From JASHPR01 sp963815375 (GTDB lineage Bacteria > Actinomycetota > Actinomycetes > Streptosporangiales > Streptosporangiaceae), in assembly GCA_963815375.1 (NCBI GenBank), contig CAWFGX010000005.1, forward strand, positions 310,001-374,000: a stretch of 64,000 nucleotides of DNA, in the 5' to 3' direction. A model generated the notes under the pieces. It saw only the letters and a list, made by a program, of their open reading frames with translations. It was not told where the DNA came from and did not search any database. Of the stretch, positions 51,837-60,245 are shown piece after piece (position 1 is the first letter of the stretch; the number at the start of each line of letters is the position of its first letter). The position numbers and the translations under genes were made by a program.

Positions 51837-53316
51837 CCTGCTAGCCCGGGTCAACCAGATCACCCACGGGCTCCGCGCGCTGGGGCTGCGGCCTGGCGAC
51901 GGCATCGCCTCGGTGCTGCCCAACGGAGCCGCCGCACTCGAGGTTTACCTGGCCGCGCTGCAGGCAGGCTGGTATCTGACGCCTATCAACTGGCACTTCA
52001 CCGCGCCGGAGATTGCTTACATCCTGAGGGACTGCGAGGCCCGGGCGGTGTTCACGCACGATCGATTCGCGGCCGCGGTGGGTGTGGCCGCGGATGAGGC
52101 GGAGATCCCGCAGGCCGCGCGGTTCCTGTTTGGCTCTGCGCCTCACGGTCGCGGCGGGCAGCCGGGGTTCACTCCAGTGGCTGAGCTGCGCGAAGGCCAG
52201 CCAGCGGAGCCACCTTCGGGCCGGACGGCCGGCGCCACCATGCACTACACGTCAGGCACGACCGGCAGGCCGAAGGGCGTCCGCCGGCCGCTGTCGGGCC
52301 TGGACCCGGATGACGTGGCCGAGCTGAGCACGGCACTGCTGCAGTTCTTCGGGGTTACCGTCGGGCCGCCCAACGTGCACCTGGTCACCTCGCCGAACTA
52401 CCACACAGCCGTTACCGTGTTCGCTGGCGGCGCCCTGCACATGGGGCACACTCTGATCTGCATGGACTCCTGGGACGCCGAGCGGGCGCTGGCGCTGGTG
52501 GAGCGCTACCAGGTCACCAATACGCACATGGTGCCGACGCACTTCAAGCGGATGCTGTCGCTGCCCGAGGAGGTCCGCGCCAGCTACGACCTCAGCTCGA
52601 TGAAGTGGCTCATCCATGCCGCAGCGCCGTGCCCGGTCGGGATCAAGCAGGCGATGCTGGACTGGTGGGGGCCGTGCGTGTACGAGTACTACGCCGCCAC
52701 CGAAGGCGGCGGTACCATCGCCACGCCGTCCGACTGGCTGGGCCGCCCGGGCACCGTGGGAACCCCATGGCCGGTTAGCCAGGTCATGGTCGCCGATGAC
52801 GACGGCAACGAGTGCCCGCCCGGCGTCCCCGGCACGATCTACATGAAGATGGGGGAGTCCAGCTTCGATTACAAGGGCGACCCGGGCAAGACGGCTGCCG
52901 GGCGGCTAAAGGGGTTCTTCACCGTTGGCGACATCGGGTACCTCGATGGTGACGGATTCCTGTTCCTGCACGACCGCAAGTCAGACGTGATCATCTCGGG
53001 CGGCGCGAACATCTACCCGGCCGAGATCGAGGCCGAGATCATCCTGAATCCCAAGGTCGCCGACGTAGCGGTGTTCGGCATCCCGGACGAGGAGTGGGGC
53101 GAGCAGGTCAAGGCCGTGGTGCAGCCCGCGGCCGGCGCGATGCCCGGGCCTGAGCTGGCCGCCGAGATCCTGGCCTCGCTGGAAGGCAGGCTGGCCCGGA
53201 TGAAATGGCCCCGCAGCATCGACTTCACCGCCGAGCTGCCCCGTGACCCCAGCGGCAAGCTGCTGAAACGCAAGTTGCGTGCGCCCTACTGGGAGGGCCA
53301 CAGCCGGTCCATTTAG
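51745..53316 (+). CDS. Acyl-CoA synthetase (FadD-like, AMP-binding)
   Basis: ANL adenylating enzyme of 523 aa that activates a carboxylic acid with ATP and CoA. The phosphate loop MHYTSGTTGRPKGVRRP is at about 166-182, the YEYYAATEGGGTIAT motif near 315, the hinge GYLDGDGFLFLHDRKSDVII near 397, and the catalytic lysine in PRDPSGKLLKRKLR near the C-terminus. The chain-length preference is not readable. The ATG at 51745 has GGGAGGGGG about 5-6 bases upstream and overlaps the end of the PorA-family gene. With the PapA-like acyltransferase of the opposite operon it could supply acyl groups for a glycolipid. Its stop overlaps that of the LysR gene. Confidence 0.88.
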   Translation: MGTLGFWNRALSNPEWVATVEADGTEHRAGDLLARVNQITHGLRALGLRPGDGIASVLPNGAAALEVYLAALQAGWYLTPINWHFTAPEIAYILRDCEARAVFTHDRFAAAVGVAADEAEIPQAARFLFGSAPHGRGGQPGFTPVAELREGQPAEPPSGRTAGATMHYTSGTTGRPKGVRRPLSGLDPDDVAELSTALLQFFGVTVGPPNVHLVTSPNYHTAVTVFAGGALHMGHTLICMDSWDAERALALVERYQVTNTHMVPTHFKRMLSLPEEVRASYDLSSMKWLIHAAAPCPVGIKQAMLDWWGPCVYEYYAATEGGGTIATPSDWLGRPGTVGTPWPVSQVMVADDDGNECPPGVPGTIYMKMGESSFDYKGDPGKTAAGRLKGFFTVGDIGYLDGDGFLFLHDRKSDVIISGGANIYPAEIEAEIILNPKVADVAVFGIPDEEWGEQVKAVVQPAAGAMPGPELAAEILASLEGRLARMKWPRSIDFTAELPRDPSGKLLKRKLRAPYWEGHSRSI

Positions 53317-54256
53317 GTTCCGGAACGACGCGGGTCCTCCTCGGGCGGCGGCGCGTCGGCCGCTGTCGCCGCGAGGACGTCGACCAGGCGGGCTACGGCC
53401 GGCGGGTCCGGAGGCTCCCCATAGGTCACAGCGAACACGTGCCTGCGCGCACCCGGCAGCGGCGTCGCGCTCACGCCGGGGTGGCGCGCAGCGCGCAGGC
53501 ACAGACCGGGCAGGGTGGTCACGCCAAGACCCGCCGCCACCAGCGCCTGCACCGCCACATAGTCGTCGGTGGTGAACGCTATCGCCGGGGTGAACCCGGC
53601 CAGGGCGCACTGGCGGAGCAGGTACGCACGGCACCGCTCACAGCCCGCGATCCAGCGATGCTTGGCGTAGTCGGCAAGACTGGGTGAGCCGCCCGCCGGC
53701 GCGTCAGCCGCCGGGGTCACCAGGTGGACCGGTTCGTCGAGCAGCAGCCTGCCGCGAGCGCCCTCCTCGTCGGAACCGGGCGCCTGCGGGTCGGCGTCCT
53801 GCTGGTAGTGGCGGAACACCAGGGCCACGTCCACGTAGCCCGCCCGGAGCATGCGCAGCGCCTCTGGCGGCTCGGCCTCGGCCAGCGTGAGATCTACTCC
53901 GGGGTTCTCCGTCTCCAGCCGGGCTGCGGCCGCGGGCACGAGGGTGCCCAGTGCGGACGGGAAGGCCGCCAGCCGGACCCGGCCCTGCCGCATCCCCACA
54001 TGGGCCGCGAGCTCGTTCTCTGCCGCGTCCAGCCTGCCGATGATCTCCTCGGCCCGCTCGGCGAGCAGCGGCCGGCCTCGGTGAGCCGCACGCCGCGTCC
54101 GGCCCGCTGCAGCAGCCTGGCGCCTGTCTCAGCTTCCAGGCGGGCGATGTGGTGGCTAATCGAGGGCTGGGCGTAGTTGAGCGCGCGCGCCGCGCCGGTC
54201 ACCGAGCCGTACCTGGCCACAGCGACCAGGACCCGGAGCCTGGTCACGTCCAGCAT
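53313..54256 (-). pseudogene. LysR-family regulator split by a frameshift
   Basis: The N-terminal HTH (MLDVTRLRVLVAVARYGSVT, ALNYAQPSISHHIARLEAET) is in one frame up to RGVRLTEAGR. The continuation LLAERAEEIIGRLDAAENEL and the whole effector-binding domain (RVRLAAFPSALGTLVPAAAA to the end) are in another. One missing base near 54068-54075 in a run of G/C explains the break: restoring it gives an ordinary LysR protein of about 314 aa. It could be a real inactivation or a sequencing error. It is divergent from the MFS gene, the normal arrangement for a LysR and its target. Confidence 0.8.
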
Positions 54257-54269
54257 CAGTCAACAATAG

Positions 54270-54280
54270 ATCGCCTCGAT
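54270..54280. promoter_or_regulatory. Candidate LysR-type site in the LysR-MFS spacer
   Basis: ATCG-CCT-CGAT is a small palindrome with the T-N11-A spacing expected of LysR sites, in the 92-base spacer between the split LysR gene and the MFS gene. Short, so weak evidence. Confidence 0.25.
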
Positions 54281-54348
54281 TAATCGCCCGTTAGCGCGGT
54301 GCCAGGCTTATCTGATGTCAGGCGATCACGGCTCTGTCAGGGCTAATC

Positions 54349-56010
54349 GTGTCATTCCCCTCAGGGATGCACGGTAGCGTCAAGTCCATGCGACGGACGG
54401 TGACCCAGATCAGGGCGCGGTCACCGCGCAAACCTGGATGGGGCGCGGGCGGCAAGTCCGTATTTATCCCACTCGCGGCGCTCGCTGCGACGACCATGCT
54501 GGCCCAGGGCGACCAGTCGTCACTGTCTCAGGCCGTCAACGGCATCCAGCATCAGTTCCATACCTCCGATGGGGTCCTGGGGCTGATCCCATTCCTCATG
54601 GCGGTCGCTGGCGGCATCGGCGCGATCCCCGTCGGGATGTTCGCTGACCGGCACCGCCGGACCTGGCTGCTCGCGATCGTCTGTGCGCTGTGGGCTCTGC
54701 TAATGGGGATCGGGGCGCTGGCGGTCGGCATCACCGTGCTGTTCGCTGCGCGGCTGTTTGTTGGCGTCACCGAGGGTACGCCGCCGGTCTCGATCAGCCT
54801 GCTGTCCGACTACGTCCAGGTCCGCCGCCGCAGCGAGGCGATGGGCGTCTACCAGGCCGGCGCGATTATCGGGGCCTTCATCGGCCTGATCGGCGGTGGT
54901 TTCGCGGTCCAGATCGGTGGCTGGTTCTGGGCGTTCCTGATCTGGGTGCCGATCGGCATCATCGTGGCCTTCGTGTTCATCTTCCTGCACGAGCCTGCGC
55001 GCGGACACCAGGACGCGGCGTTCGAGGCGGCGGTCGGGCAGACGGCCGCTGTCGAAGGCCCCGAGGCGGCGGCCCTGGCGGCCGAGGGACTGCTCTCGCT
55101 TCCGTCGCCCCGCCAGGTAACGGCTCCCGAGGACATCACCGGCCAGATGGCGGCACTGCGGGCGCTGCTGCGGATCCCCACGATGTGGCTCGGAACCATG
55201 TTCTTCACTGTCTCCCAGCTGCTGCTCACCGGCCTGTCGTTCTGGGGCGTCCTCTACTTCGAGCGGGTGCACCACCTGGGGCCAGCAGCGGCCGGCGAGC
55301 TGTCCGCACTGCTGGGCGTCGGCTCGGCCATCGGCATCATCTGCGGCGGGACAGTGGCCGACCGGCTGCTGCGCCGCGGCCACGTCAACGCACGCGTGTA
55401 CGTGGCCGGGCTCGGCGCGATCGGCGCCACGCTGGTGCTCGCACCGGCCTTCGCAAGCACCAGCCTGGCGATGACCGCGCCGCTGCTGTTCGTTGGCGGC
55501 ATCCTGCTGACCGTCCCGGTGGCCCCGGGGGAGGCACTGTGCACCGACGTCGTCCCGCCGCAGCTGCGGGGAAGGGGCGCGATGGTACGGCAGCTGGTGC
55601 GGACCTTGTCGTTCACCGGGCCGTACCTCATCGGCCTGATCTCCGACCAGATCGCACCGAACACCGGGCTCGGCCTGCGCTGGGCGATCGTGGCGGCTTG
55701 TCCTCTCTATGCGCTCGGCGGCCTGATCATGCTCGTGGCTGCGCGGTACTACCCCAAGGACATCGCCACCGTGATCGCGCAGTGCCGGAAACCGGGTATG
55801 CAGGCAGCGACAGTGACATCCGTGGAGGCCTGTGCGGAGGTGGTCGTGGAGGCGGCCGCTGCAGAGGTCTGCGCCAAGGTGGTCGCCCCGGCCGCTGCTC
55901 AGGCTGGAAACGGGGCCTGCCCCGTCAGGCCCGAAATGGAGCCCGCTAACCCGCTGGCGGGCGTTGACGCGCACGCGGAGGCCGCTCCTGTGCCCAGCAA
56001 CGACATGTAG
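54349..56010 (+). CDS. MFS transporter
   Basis: Major facilitator protein of 553 aa with 12 predicted TM helices. The N-terminal half has LIPFLMAVAGGIGAIPVGMF followed by the loop ADRHRRTWLL (MFS motif A), and GVTEGTPPVSISLLSDYVQV. A central cytoplasmic loop of about 65 residues separates the halves. The C-terminal extension of about 70 residues is Ala/Val/Glu-rich and unusual for MFS. It is closest in style to the Spinster/hexuronate-type transporters, but the substrate is unknown. The start is GTG 54349; ATGs at 54367 and 54388 are alternatives. It was probably controlled by the adjacent LysR protein. Confidence 0.82.
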   Translation: MSFPSGMHGSVKSMRRTVTQIRARSPRKPGWGAGGKSVFIPLAALAATTMLAQGDQSSLSQAVNGIQHQFHTSDGVLGLIPFLMAVAGGIGAIPVGMFADRHRRTWLLAIVCALWALLMGIGALAVGITVLFAARLFVGVTEGTPPVSISLLSDYVQVRRRSEAMGVYQAGAIIGAFIGLIGGGFAVQIGGWFWAFLIWVPIGIIVAFVFIFLHEPARGHQDAAFEAAVGQTAAVEGPEAAALAAEGLLSLPSPRQVTAPEDITGQMAALRALLRIPTMWLGTMFFTVSQLLLTGLSFWGVLYFERVHHLGPAAAGELSALLGVGSAIGIICGGTVADRLLRRGHVNARVYVAGLGAIGATLVLAPAFASTSLAMTAPLLFVGGILLTVPVAPGEALCTDVVPPQLRGRGAMVRQLVRTLSFTGPYLIGLISDQIAPNTGLGLRWAIVAACPLYALGGLIMLVAARYYPKDIATVIAQCRKPGMQAATVTSVEACAEVVVEAAAAEVCAKVVAPAAAQAGNGACPVRPEMEPANPLAGVDAHAEAAPVPSNDM

Positions 56011-56021
56011 CACCAGCCTGA

Positions 56022-56759
56022 ATGCCGGCAAGCGGGGAGGGCCAGCGCAGGATCGCCCTGCCCGGCACGGTGAACCTGCGGGACCTCGGCGGGTACCCGA
56101 CGAGCGACGGTGGTGCCCTGCGCTGGCGGACCCTGCTGCGGTCGGATGCCCTGAGCCGGCTCGACGGCACCGGCCGGACCGCGCTGGCCAGCCTCGGCCT
56201 GCGGACCGTGATCGACCTGCGAACCGACGAAGAGGCGCGGGACGCGCCGAGCATGCTGGACGGAATCGGCGTGCAGACCTACCGCATCCCGCTGTTCACT
56301 GCTGAGGCCATCGGCCGCCTGCCGCCTGAGCTCGCGGCCGTCTACCGCTACATGATCGACGATTGCGGCCCGGCCATCGCCGCCGCAGTGGGCCGGCTGT
56401 GCCAGCAGGGCGCGCTCCCGGGCCTGATTCACTGCAGCGCGGGCAAGGACCGGACCGGGCTGGTCGCGGCGCTCGTTCTGGCCATCGCTCGTGTTCCCGA
56501 CGAGACCATCGCCGCCGACTACGCGATGAGCGCTAGCTACCTCGATCCGGCAGCGGCCAGCGTGATCAGCCGGATCCGGGCTATCGGCGGCGCTGCGGCC
56601 CGGCTCGACCTTGGCGTGCTCGGCGCACCGCCGGAGCTGATCCTCGACGCGCTGGCCCGGGTGCGCGCCCAGGCCGGCAGCGTCGGGGGCTACCTGGCGC
56701 GCCACGGGCTGCCCGAGGAGAGTACCGAGACTCTGCGCACGGCCCTGGTCGCCCTCTGA
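56022..56759 (+). CDS. Tyrosine-protein phosphatase (DSP/PtpB-like)
   Basis: A 245-aa protein phosphatase of the bacterial PtpB/atypical-DSP type. The N-terminal LPGTVNLRDLGGYPTSDGGA is the usual family opening, VIDLRTDEEARD follows, and the P-loop is IHCSAGKDRTGLVAALVLAI (C-x5-R, about residues 137-156). The Lys-Asp after Gly in the loop is shared with M. tuberculosis PtpB and inositol-phosphate phosphatases, so phosphotyrosine or phosphoinositide is possible as substrate. It starts 11 bases after the MFS gene and is probably co-transcribed with it. Confidence 0.87.
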   Translation: MPASGEGQRRIALPGTVNLRDLGGYPTSDGGALRWRTLLRSDALSRLDGTGRTALASLGLRTVIDLRTDEEARDAPSMLDGIGVQTYRIPLFTAEAIGRLPPELAAVYRYMIDDCGPAIAAAVGRLCQQGALPGLIHCSAGKDRTGLVAALVLAIARVPDETIAADYAMSASYLDPAAASVISRIRAIGGAAARLDLGVLGAPPELILDALARVRAQAGSVGGYLARHGLPEESTETLRTALVAL

Positions 56760-57019
56760 GCGGGCGATAACTCCGCCGACTCCCGCAGCCGGGCCCGAAA
56801 CTCCTCGGCGGCCGCCTGGCCGCTGCGCTGTCCGGCTTCCTGGTACAGGCCCAGTGCCCGGTCGGCGTGCCGGACCGCCTCTGCCGCCGACTGCCGCTGG
56901 TCGAACAGGCTGGCCAGGCCGAGGTGGACGTGGCCCTGGCCGGCCACGTCGCCGACCTGGCGGTACATGTCGAGGGCCCGGGACAGGTCACGGGGCTCGC
57001 CCTTGACCGCTTCATCACA
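56690..57019 (-). pseudogene. TPR-protein remnant
   Basis: A reverse-strand fragment reads like the last three tetratricopeptide repeats of a larger protein (DLSRALDMYRQVGDVAGQGH, HLGLASLFDQRQSAAEAVRH, ADRALGLYQEAGQRSGQAAA). An in-frame stop at 57020-57022 cuts it upstream and no plausible start with a ribosome-binding site exists. The 3' end overlaps the phosphatase gene. It looks like the tail of an AfsR/SARP- or NB-ARC-type regulator that has been lost. Confidence 0.6.
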
Positions 57020-57157
57020 CTAATCCGGCCGTCGTGTCCGTGCACGGTGAAAACTCCGCAATTCACTAGTTTCCCGGGCGTCTGTTTGGGACGGCTGCAG
57101 AGCGGGCAGGGTGAACAACCGTGTCATGCGAAAGTCGTCCATGAGAGAGGTGCGAGC

Positions 57158-57457
57158 GTGCTGACGCTAACCGAAAGGGCAGCCGAGACCATCCGTTCTC
57201 TTACCTCACAGCCTGGGATTCCAGCTGACACCGGCCTGCGGATGTCGGTCCAGGACAGCACCGCTGGAACCCTGGCCCTGTCGCTGGAAAGCCCGCAGCC
57301 CGGCGACGCCGTGATAGAGGACAGCGGCGCGCGCGTCTTCGTCCAGCAGGACGCTGCCGACATCGTGTCCGACAGCGAGCTGGATGCCGAGCTCGACGAG
57401 CAGGGCCACGCGTCGTTCATGCTCGGCGCTCAGCATTCACCCGGCGGCGGTATGTGA
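57158..57457 (+). CDS. HesB/IscA-like protein without cysteines
   Basis: A 99-aa protein that follows the A-type scaffold fold (MLTLTERAAETIRSLTSQPG, then GLRMSVQDSTAGTLALSLES and GARVFVQQDAADIVSDSELD) but contains no cysteine at all. It cannot hold an Fe-S cluster as IscA/ErpA do. Similar Cys-free HesB-like proteins are widespread in actinobacteria and uncharacterised. The GTG at 57158 follows GAGAGG. No Fe-S assembly genes are nearby. Confidence 0.75.
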   Translation: MLTLTERAAETIRSLTSQPGIPADTGLRMSVQDSTAGTLALSLESPQPGDAVIEDSGARVFVQQDAADIVSDSELDAELDEQGHASFMLGAQHSPGGGM

Positions 57458-57510
57458 GCTGGGCTGGCTGACCAGGCTTGCCGCAACGGTGGGTAAGCCT
57501 GGGGCATTAT

Positions 57511-57571
57511 CACGCCATGATCATGGAAGCTGATGGCGTGGCTGCGCCGTGGCCGTGAGAAGCTTCCACGG
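57511..57571. promoter_or_regulatory. Nested palindromes upstream of the Lrp/AsnC gene
   Basis: A perfect 12-bp palindrome ccatgatcatgg (57515-57526) sits among cacgccat/atggcgtg (57511-57518, 57533-57540) and tggaagct/agcttcca (57524-57531, 57561-57568). The arrangement suits autoregulation by an Lrp-type oligomer. Confidence 0.45.
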
Positions 57572-58041
57572 TGGCGTTCGACGAACTGGACCGGCGGATC
57601 GTCGCTGCACTGGTCGATGACGCCCGGGCCACGTACGCGGACGTCGGCGCGCAGATAGGACTGTCGGCCCCGGCCGTGAAGCGGCGGGTGGACCGGCTGC
57701 TGGCGGCCGGGGCCATCACCGGTTTCTCAGCTCGTGTCGACCCGTCGGCGCTCGGCTGGGGCACCGAGGCCTACGTCGAGTTGTTCTGCCGTGGCCGGAC
57801 ATCGCCTGCCGACATCGGTGCGGCAGTCAGCAAGCACCCCGAGGTGATATCGGCCTCCACGGTGACCGGCGAGGCCGATGCCCTCTTGCACATCAGGGCG
57901 GCGGACATGGGGCACTTCGAGCAGGTGGTGGAGCGGATCAGTGCCGAACCGCTCGTGGTCCGTACACGCAGCGTGATCGTGCTGTCCCGCCTGGTGAGCC
58001 GCGGCGACATGCTTCCGTGGGACCGCGCCTATCTGCGCTGA
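57571..58041 (+). CDS. Lrp/AsnC family transcriptional regulator
   Basis: A 156-aa regulator. The N-terminal winged HTH is LDRRIVAALVDDARATYADV then GAQIGLSAPAVKRRVDRLLA. The C-terminal RAM/AsnC ligand-binding domain has VELFCRGRTSPADIGAAVSK and VTGEADALLHIRAADMGHFE. Members sense amino acids and form octamers or larger discs. The GTG start overlaps the last of a set of palindromes, consistent with autoregulation. The target may be the small membrane protein and transporter downstream or itself. Confidence 0.88.
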   Translation: MAFDELDRRIVAALVDDARATYADVGAQIGLSAPAVKRRVDRLLAAGAITGFSARVDPSALGWGTEAYVELFCRGRTSPADIGAAVSKHPEVISASTVTGEADALLHIRAADMGHFEQVVERISAEPLVVRTRSVIVLSRLVSRGDMLPWDRAYLR

Positions 58042-58080
58042 CCAGCCCACTGGCAGGTCACCATCGGCTAGGGTCAAGCC

Positions 58081-58305
58081 ATGTCTGAGCGTGACGCCGA
58101 CTTCCTCCCGGCCAGCGAGAGCCCTCAGGTCCCCGACGCCTCCCGCAGCACCGCCGAGTTCCGTGCGTTCGCGAGTCGCACCGGCGAGACCGAGCCACCC
58201 TGGCGCATGAAGGCGCCTGGCCGCAATGTCGCGGTGCTCGCGGCCGTGGTGATTGGCGTCGCGGTGGTGCTCGCCCTGATCGCGATAGCGGTCGCCAGCG
58301 GGTAG
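58081..58305 (+). CDS. Small single-pass membrane protein, unknown
   Basis: A 74-aa protein: a polar N-terminal half (SERDADFLPASESPQVPDAS) with an Arg-rich segment, then one C-terminal TM helix NVAVLAAVVIGVAVVLALIA with almost no tail. It is therefore likely tail-anchored with its N-terminus in the cytoplasm. It lies 40 bases after the Lrp gene and 97 bases before the K+ transporter gene. Unrecognised. Confidence 0.6.
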   Translation: MSERDADFLPASESPQVPDASRSTAEFRAFASRTGETEPPWRMKAPGRNVAVLAAVVIGVAVVLALIAIAVASG

Positions 58306-58402
58306 CGCCGCAAGGCCGCATACCAGCGGCGCTTGAAACGAGCCCAGTTCCGGGGCGATCCGGCTCACGGGGCGGCCACGCGCCATGTTTATATGAGCAA
58401 CC

Positions 58403-60244
58403 ATGACCGTCCGCAGCAGGGAAGACCTGGAGGACCGGCACCGGCTGACCGCGTTCGAGGGCCTGGCCGCGCTCTCGCTGGACGCGCTCTCCTCCGTGGC
58501 CTACGGACCGCAGGCGATCGTGATCGTCGTGGCCGCCGCCGGCGCGGTTGGCCTGGGCTACACGCTGCCGGTGACGGTCGCGATCGTCGTGCTGCTCACC
58601 GTGCTGGTCGTCTCCTACCGTCAGGTAATCGAGGCATTCCCCACTGGCGGCGGAGCGTACGCGGTCGCCAGCCGGCACCTCGGCCGGCAGGCGAGCCTGA
58701 TCGCCGCCGCATCGCTCATCGTTGATTACATCCTGAACGCTGCCGTCGGCGTCTCCGCCGGGGTAGCGGCACTCTGGTCGGCGTTCCCGGGCTTGTACGG
58801 GGCGCGGGTCTGGCTGTGCCTCGGCGTCCTCGCCCTGATCACTGCTGTCAACCTGTGGGGTGTCGCGGAGTCGGCCCGGGTGTTCATCGTGCCGACCGTG
58901 GCGTTCATCGTCGCGATGGCGATAGTGATCGTCGGCGGCCTAGTGCAGCCTCATCCGGTGGTGCTGCTCGCTGGTCACCTGCCCCAGGTCACCGAGTCGG
59001 TCGGCATACTGCTGCTGCTGCGCGCGTTCGCCTCCGGCTGCTCGGCGCTGACCGGTGTGGAGGCGATCGCCAATGCGGTGCCCGAGTTCCGCCAGCCCCG
59101 GGCCAGGCGGGCGCAGCACACCGAGATGTGGCTTGGCATCCTGCTCGGCGCCATGCTGCTCGGCATCTCGGTGCTGATCCGCAAGTTCCACGTCGAGCCC
59201 TCGGCCACCGTGACGACGCTGGCCCAGCTCGCCGCCGCGGCGGTCGGCAAGAACGTCGTCTTCTACGCGATCCAGCTGATCACGACTGTGCTGCTGTCGC
59301 TGGCCGCGAACACGTCCTTCGGCGGTCTGCCGGTGCTGGCCAGCCTGCTGGCCCGGGACAACAACCTGCCGCACCTGTTCTCGCTGCGCGCGGACCGGCA
59401 GGTGCACAGGTACGGCATCACTGTGCTGGCCGTCGTGGCCGCGATCCTGCTCGTCGTGGCCCGGGGGGATACGCAGGCGCTGATCCCGGTGTTCGCGATC
59501 GGGGTCTTCGTCGGGTTCACCCTGTCCCAGGCGGGCATGGTGCGGCACTGGCACGAGCAGCGCGGCCCGGGCTGGGCCGGCCGCGCGACCATCAACGGCC
59601 TCGGCGCCGTGCTGACCACCGCAGCCCTTGCGATAGAACTCGTCAGCAAGTTCACCGAGGGCGCGTACCTGGTCGTCATCGTCGTCCCGCTGCTTGTGCT
59701 GATGTTCAACCGGATCCACGCGACCTATGACCGGATCGGCGGGCTGCTGGAGCTGGGCCGACAGCCGCCGCCTCCGCGTCGGCTCAGCTCACTCGCTGTG
59801 GTACCGGTGGCTGGCCTGTCCCGGCTGACGGCGGAGGCCGTCTCCACGGCGCTGTCGATCGGCGACGAGGCCGTCGCCGTTACGGTCTGCTACGCGAGCC
59901 CGGAAGACGAGCAAGTGGATGCACATTTCCGCGATGACTGGGAGGCCTGGCATCCGAACGTGCCGCTGATCACGCTGCGCACTCAGCATCGCTCGCTCGC
60001 ACCGCCGATCGTGAAATACCTGCGCGCTCTCGAAGCCGAGGATCGCTATCAGCGGCTGCTCGTGCTGATTCCCGAGGTGCGGCCGGGCCGGTGGTGGCAG
60101 TGGATCCTGCACAACCAGCGTGGCCTGGTGCTGCAGCGGGCCATCCAGCGGGGCACAGTCAACGTGGTGATCTGCAGGCTGCGCTTCCAGCTCGCAACCG
60201 TCGCTGCGCCCACCGAATCCGGGGCGGAGTACAGGACCCAGTGA
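58403..60244 (+). CDS. kimA: KimA-like potassium transporter (APC/KUP superfamily)
   Basis: A 613-aa transporter with 12 TM helices and a C-terminal cytoplasmic UspA-like domain, the plan of Bacillus KimA (YdaO). The matching segments are LAALSLDALSSVAYGPQAIV, YRQVIEAFPTGGGAYAVASR, SLIVDYILNAAVGVSAGVAA and the long FASGCSALTGVEAIANAVPE. KimA is a high-affinity K+/H+ symporter that cyclic di-AMP switches off in Bacillus. The gene faces kdpE-kdpD tail to tail, one base apart, which supports a potassium role. The 97-base leader is too short for a ydaO-type riboswitch. The C-terminal domain ends with VVICRLRFQLATVAAPTESG. Confidence 0.85.
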   Translation: MTVRSREDLEDRHRLTAFEGLAALSLDALSSVAYGPQAIVIVVAAAGAVGLGYTLPVTVAIVVLLTVLVVSYRQVIEAFPTGGGAYAVASRHLGRQASLIAAASLIVDYILNAAVGVSAGVAALWSAFPGLYGARVWLCLGVLALITAVNLWGVAESARVFIVPTVAFIVAMAIVIVGGLVQPHPVVLLAGHLPQVTESVGILLLLRAFASGCSALTGVEAIANAVPEFRQPRARRAQHTEMWLGILLGAMLLGISVLIRKFHVEPSATVTTLAQLAAAAVGKNVVFYAIQLITTVLLSLAANTSFGGLPVLASLLARDNNLPHLFSLRADRQVHRYGITVLAVVAAILLVVARGDTQALIPVFAIGVFVGFTLSQAGMVRHWHEQRGPGWAGRATINGLGAVLTTAALAIELVSKFTEGAYLVVIVVPLLVLMFNRIHATYDRIGGLLELGRQPPPPRRLSSLAVVPVAGLSRLTAEAVSTALSIGDEAVAVTVCYASPEDEQVDAHFRDDWEAWHPNVPLITLRTQHRSLAPPIVKYLRALEAEDRYQRLLVLIPEVRPGRWWQWILHNQRGLVLQRAIQRGTVNVVICRLRFQLATVAAPTESGAEYRTQ

Positions 60245-60245
60245 C

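Noticed and set aside
54700..56031. A 443-codon reverse-strand frame
   Set aside because: Antisense shadow of the MFS transporter; composition is His/Gln/Arg-rich as in other shadows.
58306..58402. Possible ydaO-type cyclic di-AMP riboswitch before the KimA-like gene
   Set aside because: The spacer is only 97 bases and I see no conserved ydaO core.
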